A stretch of DNA of 7,593 nucleotides, taken from contig FR880135.1 of the NCBI GenBank assembly GCA_000435195.1, forward strand, positions 1-7,593. The letters are read 5' to 3'. The notes below the pieces were generated by a model. The model saw only the letters and a program-made list of their open reading frames with translations. It searched no databases and was not told the origin of the DNA. Numbering within the stretch: position 1 is the stretch's first letter; every line of letters begins with the position of its first letter. Of this stretch, positions 3,789 through 7,593 are shown one piece after another. The position numbers were made by a program, and so were the translations under genes. This DNA is from Clostridium sp. CAG:169 (GTDB lineage Bacteria > Bacillota > Clostridia > Oscillospirales > Ruminococcaceae).

Positions 3789-6032
3789 ATGGAATACGAA
3801 AAAGAATTTATACAGGAACAGCAGTATCTGGACAAGACCTGCACCTTCATTCGGGAAAACCTGCAACGGGAAGAGCAAGCCTGCTCCGACGAAAAGGAAC
3901 AGATTATCTCTGCCCGCAAGGAAATGTGGGAAAATGTTTCCTTCCGCGGCGGCTTCGACAATGCGGTCGAGGCACATCAGGCACTCGAATCCATCCAGGC
4001 GCAGTCCGGCAGGTATGACGCTGCCCACAAGCGGATCGACCACTACCGGCAGGCGCTGGATTCTCCGTACTTTGCAAGAATCGACTTCACCGAACAGGGC
4101 TTTGAGTCCTCCCCCGCCGAGCGCATCTACATCGGTCTGTTCACCGTTCAGGACGAGGACTCCTATGAGCCCTACGTCTACGACTGGCGCACACCGATTG
4201 CCAGCCTGTTCTACCGCTACGAAACCGGTCCGGTGGAATATCAGGCACCTTCCGGCATCATCCGCGGCACTGTATCGCTCAAACGGCAGTTTGAAATTAA
4301 AGAAAGCACTCTCAACTACTTCTTCGACTCTGACGTAAACATCATGGACAACCTGCTGCGTGAGGCGCTCTCCCACAACACCTCGCCACAGATGCGCTCG
4401 ATTGTAGAGACCATTCAGCGACAGCAGGACATGATTATCCGTGATACGCAAAACGAACTGCTTTTCGTGCAGGGCGTTGCCGGCAGCGGAAAAACCTCGG
4501 TTGCCCTGCACAGGGTCGCCTTTTTGCTGTACGAAGGGGTCACCCAAAAGCTGTATGCCAACAACATCGTCATCATCTCCCCAAACAACCTGTTTGGCAG
4601 CTATATCGCCAATGTCCTGCCCTCGCTGGGTGAAAAAAATGTTGCTAGCTTGACCTTTGAAGGGCTGTACAACAAAATTTGCTCCGGCAAACCGATTTTG
4701 CCGCGCAGCCTGCTGCTGGAGCAGATGGTCTGTGCCTCTACCCAGAAGGAGCGGGAGCTGCTGCACCGCTCGGTGGAATTTTTCTCCTCCAATACCTTTC
4801 TCACCATTCTGGAGCGATATGTTTCCTACTATATCCGCCGCATGATTGACTACACCGACCTGTACTACGACGGCAAGCTGCTGGAAACCAGGGAGCAGAT
4901 GAGCGCCTTTGTTCAAAAAGCCTGCCGCCGTGCGCCGCTGGACGGTGCGCTCAAGCTGTTGGAGCAGCGGCTCTGGTCCCAGATTCATAAGCTCCGCCGG
5001 GAACAGCGGCTTAAAAAATTGCAGAGCTTCTCCGGCACCTTCGTCCAGCATCTGTACGACAAAAAGCAGTTCGGCAGATTGCTCTCTATCAAAGAGAGCA
5101 GCCGCATCAAACGTCAAATCAGGCTCTTCACCACCCTGGACAGCTTCCAGCTGTACTGCCGCCTGCTGTGCGACCGTTCGCTGTTTTTGCGTATGGCAAA
5201 GGGTCTTGCGCTGCCCGACTCGATTGAGCAGATTCTCGACCTTGCTGCCTATCGCCTGCAACAGGAGCAGCTGTGTTATCAGGATGCCCTGCCGCTTTTA
5301 TACCTGCATCTTTGCCTGTTCGGCAGCGACGGCTTTCAGGACATCCGACAGGTGGTGGTGGATGAGGCGCAGGATTATTCTCCGCTGCATTTCTCCATCC
5401 TCAAAAAGCTGTTTCCGAACGCCCGCTACACCATCATGGGCGACTGCAACCAGACCATCGAAAAGCAGGAAACCACCCAGTTCTATCGAGATATTGCAGA
5501 TTTGTTCCCGAACAAGCGTTCCTGCCTGATTACCTTGAGTAAAGGCTTCCGCTGCTCCTATGAAATCAGCGAATATTCCCGCCGCTTTCTGCCCGCCGAT
5601 ACCCAGATGGAAAGCTTTGACCGCCACGAACAGCCGGTCCTGGTGGAATCGACCGATAACCTCCGGCAAACTGCCGACCGCATTGAGCAGCTGACACAGC
5701 AATACCTTGGCGAAGGATATGACTCCATTGGCATCATCTGCAAAACGCAGGCAACCGCCAAGCAACTGTACTCCCTTTTGAAAGACAAACTGCCGGTTCA
5801 CCTGATGGACATCGAGCAGAAGGAAATCTTTTCCGGTGTCATGCTGATGCCGGTCTATATGGCAAAAGGCTTGGAATTTGATGCTGCCATCCTCTGCGAT
5901 GCCGACGAGAAAAATTATCGCAACAGCTTTGACCGTCAGCTGCTGTATGTTTCCTGTACCCGCGCGCTGCACCGTCTGGCAATCCTGTACACCGGCAAAC
6001 CCAGCCGCTACCTCAAGGAACCCAAGGAATAG
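3789..6032 (+). CDS. helD: HelD-family superfamily 1 ATPase (RNA polymerase recycling factor)
   Basis: This 747-residue protein is close to the usual length of Firmicutes HelD (about 770). Residues 1-90 are highly charged and helical, as expected of the coiled-coil arm that enters the secondary channel of RNA polymerase. DWRTPIASLFYRYE (132-145) and YQAPSGIIRGTVSLKRQ (151-167) are family signatures. The UvrD-like core is intact: Q-motif-like TIQRQQ (208-213); Walker A GVAGSGKT (229-236, Lys235, Thr236); Walker B VVVDEAQD (522-529); motif III GDCNQ (551-555); motif IV LSKGFRC with Arg588; motif V MAKGLEFD (691-698); motif VI YVSCTRA with Arg725. Between about 285 and 510 lies the HelD-specific insertion in domain 1A. 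In Bacillus HelD frees stalled RNA polymerase from DNA using ATP; actinobacterial relatives (HelR) give rifampicin tolerance. Whether this one protects against drugs is unknown. It has its own promoter, and a terminated short RNA lies upstream. Confidence 0.93.
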   Translation: MEYEKEFIQEQQYLDKTCTFIRENLQREEQACSDEKEQIISARKEMWENVSFRGGFDNAVEAHQALESIQAQSGRYDAAHKRIDHYRQALDSPYFARIDFTEQGFESSPAERIYIGLFTVQDEDSYEPYVYDWRTPIASLFYRYETGPVEYQAPSGIIRGTVSLKRQFEIKESTLNYFFDSDVNIMDNLLREALSHNTSPQMRSIVETIQRQQDMIIRDTQNELLFVQGVAGSGKTSVALHRVAFLLYEGVTQKLYANNIVIISPNNLFGSYIANVLPSLGEKNVASLTFEGLYNKICSGKPILPRSLLLEQMVCASTQKERELLHRSVEFFSSNTFLTILERYVSYYIRRMIDYTDLYYDGKLLETREQMSAFVQKACRRAPLDGALKLLEQRLWSQIHKLRREQRLKKLQSFSGTFVQHLYDKKQFGRLLSIKESSRIKRQIRLFTTLDSFQLYCRLLCDRSLFLRMAKGLALPDSIEQILDLAAYRLQQEQLCYQDALPLLYLHLCLFGSDGFQDIRQVVVDEAQDYSPLHFSILKKLFPNARYTIMGDCNQTIEKQETTQFYRDIADLFPNKRSCLITLSKGFRCSYEISEYSRRFLPADTQMESFDRHEQPVLVESTDNLRQTADRIEQLTQQYLGEGYDSIGIICKTQATAKQLYSLLKDKLPVHLMDIEQKEIFSGVMLMPVYMAKGLEFDAAILCDADEKNYRNSFDRQLLYVSCTRALHRLAILYTGKPSRYLKEPKE

Positions 6033-6066
6033 AGCTTCCTTTGCTACATAAGCGTTCTAAAAACTA

Positions 6067-6104
6067 AAAAGGGTCGTGTATCAAAATAGATACACGACCC
6101 TTTT
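6067..6104. terminator. Bidirectional terminator between convergent helD and purD
   Basis: A perfect 16-bp stem joins 6067-6082 (aaaagggtcgtgtatc) and 6089-6104 around the loop AAAATA. It lies 34 bases after the helD stop and 23 bases after the purD stop. On the plus strand it ends CCCTTTTGTT; on the minus strand it ends CCCTTTTTAGTTTTT, which is the stronger tail. The same hairpin therefore serves both genes. Confidence 0.9.
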
Positions 6105-6127
6105 GTTCTGCTCAAAGTATCTGTTTC

Positions 6128-7405
6128 TTACTTTGCCTGCAAGGCACGCTTGCCGATGTCACGGCGGCTGAAGCAATCCTCAAAGGAAATCGAGTCTACG
6201 CTCTCATACGCCTTGTCAAGCGCCTCCTGGAGGCTCTGCGCCCTTGCTGTTACGCCCAGCACACGACCGCCGTTGTTGTAGTATACACCGTCGGTGAGCT
6301 TGGTGCCCGAGTGATAAACGCTGACGCCTTCCCTCTGACCCTGTGCATCCAGTCCGCTGATTGGCAGACCCTTGCGGTAGGACTTCGGATAGCCGCCGCT
6401 TGCAATGATGACACAGGCAGCCTTTTCATCGGAAAAGTGGACCATCTCTTCGGTCAAGGTTCCGTTGTACACCGCTTCCATGATTTCCACCAGGTCGCTG
6501 TCCAGCAGTTCCAGTACAACCTGTGTTTCCGGGTCCCCGAAGCGGCTGTTGTACTCGATGACATACGGTCCCTTTGGAGTGAGCATCAATCCAAAGTACA
6601 GGCAGCCTTTAAACGGTCTGCCCAGACTTGCCATGGCTGCAACGGTCGGCTTGAAGATTTTTTCCATGCACTCCTGTGCAACCTCCGGTGTATAGAACGG
6701 GTTTGGTGCGATAGTGCCCATACCGCCGGTGTTCAGTCCCTTGTCTCCGTCCAGCGCACGCTTGTGGTCCATCGAGGAAACCATCGGTACCACCGTCTTG
6801 CCATCCACAAATGCCAGCACAGAAACCTCCGGTCCGGTCAAAAATTCCTCCACGACTACATGGTTGCCGCTGGTGCCAAACACCTTTTCCTCCATGATTT
6901 CGTGCAGACCCTCTTTGGCTTCCTCGTGGCTGGCAGCAATGATGACCCCTTTGCCCAGTGCAAGACCGTCCGCCTTGATGACCACCGGGTACTCATTCTT
7001 TTCTTCGATGTAGCACAGCGCTTTTGCCGGGTCATCAAACACCTCATAAGCAGCGGTCGGGATATGGAATTCCTTCATCAGGTTTTTGGAGAACACCTTG
7101 CTGGCTTCAATCTGTGCTGCATCCTTGGTTGGACCAAAGGTCATGATGCCCTCCTGATTGAGCGCATCCACCATACCTGCTGCCAATGGGTCATCGGGAG
7201 CTACAACGACCAGGTCGATGCTGTTCTCCTTGGAAAACCGAACGACACCGTCGATGTCCATCGCCTTGATGTCCACACACTGCGCATCCATGCTGATGCC
7301 GCCGTTGCCGGGACAGCAGTATATCGTTTCGGCTTTTGGACTCTGTTTTAACTTACGGATGATGGCATGCTCTCTGCCGCCGGAGCCTACTACCAAAATT
7401 TTCAT
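6128..7405 (-). CDS. purD: Phosphoribosylamine-glycine ligase (GAR synthetase)
   Basis: The 425-residue cytoplasmic enzyme joins glycine to 5-phosphoribosylamine with ATP, the second step of de novo purine synthesis. Length and motifs are complete. The N-domain has GSGGREHAI (7-15) and CPGNGG (31-36). The ATP-grasp region has YPVVIKADGLALGKGV (139-154) and VVVEEFLTGPEVS (183-195). TGGMG (226-230) and VIEYNSRFGDPETQ (282-295, metal and substrate binding) follow. The C-domain ends FSRRDIGKRAL (412-422). The start is ATG at 7405, with AAGGA 9 bases upstream. It follows purH by 74 bases on the same strand, as in the Bacillus/Clostridia pur operon where purH-purD come last. The terminator at 6067-6104 ends the operon. 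No own promoter was seen, so it is presumably transcribed with purH under the operon's control. Confidence 0.97.
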   Translation of the reverse strand: MKILVVGSGGREHAIIRKLKQSPKAETIYCCPGNGGISMDAQCVDIKAMDIDGVVRFSKENSIDLVVVAPDDPLAAGMVDALNQEGIMTFGPTKDAAQIEASKVFSKNLMKEFHIPTAAYEVFDDPAKALCYIEEKNEYPVVIKADGLALGKGVIIAASHEEAKEGLHEIMEEKVFGTSGNHVVVEEFLTGPEVSVLAFVDGKTVVPMVSSMDHKRALDGDKGLNTGGMGTIAPNPFYTPEVAQECMEKIFKPTVAAMASLGRPFKGCLYFGLMLTPKGPYVIEYNSRFGDPETQVVLELLDSDLVEIMEAVYNGTLTEEMVHFSDEKAACVIIASGGYPKSYRKGLPISGLDAQGQREGVSVYHSGTKLTDGVYYNNGGRVLGVTARAQSLQEALDKAYESVDSISFEDCFSRRDIGKRALQAK

Positions 7406-7430
7406 AGCAAATCGTCCTTTCCTTCTGATT

Positions 7431-7469
7431 CCAAAAGAGGGGAAGGACTTGGCTTCCTTCCCCTTTTGG
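7431..7469 (-). other. Intercistronic hairpin between purH and purD
   Basis: Bases 7431-7446 (ccaaaagaggggaagg) pair with 7456-7469 over 14 bp, with a two-base bulge and a 9-base loop. In the minus direction the core stem GGGGAAGG/CCTTCCCC is followed by TCTTTTGG, which looks like a weak terminator, before the purD ribosome-binding site. It may cause partial termination, or protect the upstream purH mRNA after processing. Confidence 0.55.
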
Positions 7470-7479
7470 CAGATGTTGT

Positions 7480-7593
7480 TTAGTGATGGAACAGGCGGAT
7501 TCCGGTGAATGCCAGTACCATGTTGTATTTATCGCAGGTTTCGATCACATTGTCGTCACGGATCGAGCCGCCCGGTTCTGCGATGTACTGTAC
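7480..7593 (-). CDS. purH: C-terminal end of bifunctional AICAR transformylase/IMP cyclohydrolase (cut by window edge)
   Basis: The last 37 codons of a gene entering from the right edge end in TAA at 7482-7480. The residues include EPGGSIRDDNVIETCD and the terminal TGIRLFHH, which match the conserved end of PurH (usually GGSIRDxxVI followed by FTGMRxFxH). PurH carries out the last two steps of IMP synthesis: formylation of AICAR with 10-formyltetrahydrofolate, and ring closure. The rest of the protein, including the IMP cyclohydrolase domain and most of the transformylase domain, lies outside the window. Its position directly before purD, 74 bases away on the same strand, supports the call and the pur-operon context. 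Confidence 0.9.
   Translation of the reverse strand, partial: VQYIAEPGGSIRDDNVIETCDKYNMVLAFTGIRLFHH

Noticed and set aside
3751..4338. A 195-codon plus-strand frame starting at ATG 3751
   Set aside because: It overlaps helD in another frame, has no ribosome-binding site, and has the Ser/Pro/Thr-rich composition of a shadow frame.
3717..5261. A 514-codon open frame on the minus strand, antisense to helD
   Set aside because: It lies wholly opposite intact helD motifs, shows no domain I recognise, and has a Gln/Val-rich composition typical of a shadow frame.
6311..7351. A 346-codon open frame on the plus strand, antisense to purD
   Set aside because: purD is complete and conserved in the other direction. 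The antisense protein is His/Cys-rich with no recognisable domain.
1..7593. CRISPR array, tRNA or rRNA genes, prophage or plasmid functions
   Set aside because: No spaced direct repeats, cloverleaf or rRNA signatures, integrase, transposase or replication genes are visible on either strand.

Overview
The window looks like chromosomal DNA of a low-to-mid GC Gram-positive anaerobe of the class Clostridia. The evidence is the strong purine-rich ribosome-binding sites, consensus sigma-A type promoters in AT-rich gaps, A/U-flanked intrinsic terminators, a Firmicutes-type HelD helicase, and a purH-purD order like the end of the Bacillus/Clostridia pur operon. Gut Oscillospiraceae-like lineages would fit, but the genus is an inference I cannot test here.

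Layout, left to right. (1) Positions 1-1775, minus strand, read right to left: a probable three-gene operon of a CPBP-family intramembrane protease (GTG start), a RimJ/RimL-type GNAT acetyltransferase and an APH-like phosphotransferase cut by the left edge. Gaps are 28 and 49 bases. (2) 1881-3260, minus strand: a complete MATE multidrug efflux transporter with its own promoter. Its terminator hairpin lies in the 105-base gap before the CPBP gene and seems to contain the CPBP promoter. (3) 3261-3788: a 528-base AT-rich divergent intergenic region. It holds the MATE promoter with a possible operator, and a near-perfect plus-strand promoter (TTGACT-N17-TATAAT with a T-rich upstream element). About 100 bases further on is a perfect 18-bp terminator hairpin, so the region appears to encode a roughly 145-nt structured RNA. 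A second promoter for the next gene follows. (4) 3789-6032, plus strand: a full-length HelD-type superfamily 1 ATPase, the RNA polymerase recycling factor family. (5) 6067-6104: a bidirectional terminator between convergent genes. (6) 6128-7593, minus strand: purD complete, preceded by the last 37 codons of purH. This is the tail of a purine biosynthesis operon, with a hairpin between the two genes.

The purine genes make IMP. The rest is stress- or drug-flavoured: efflux pump, RNA polymerase clearance factor, GNAT and APH-like enzymes, membrane protease. Each of these families is broad, and joint action is not shown by the sequence. The least explained element, and the best candidate for something undescribed, is the short structured transcript at about 3496-3640 between the MATE and HelD genes. 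It is either a free-standing small RNA or a terminated leader of helD.
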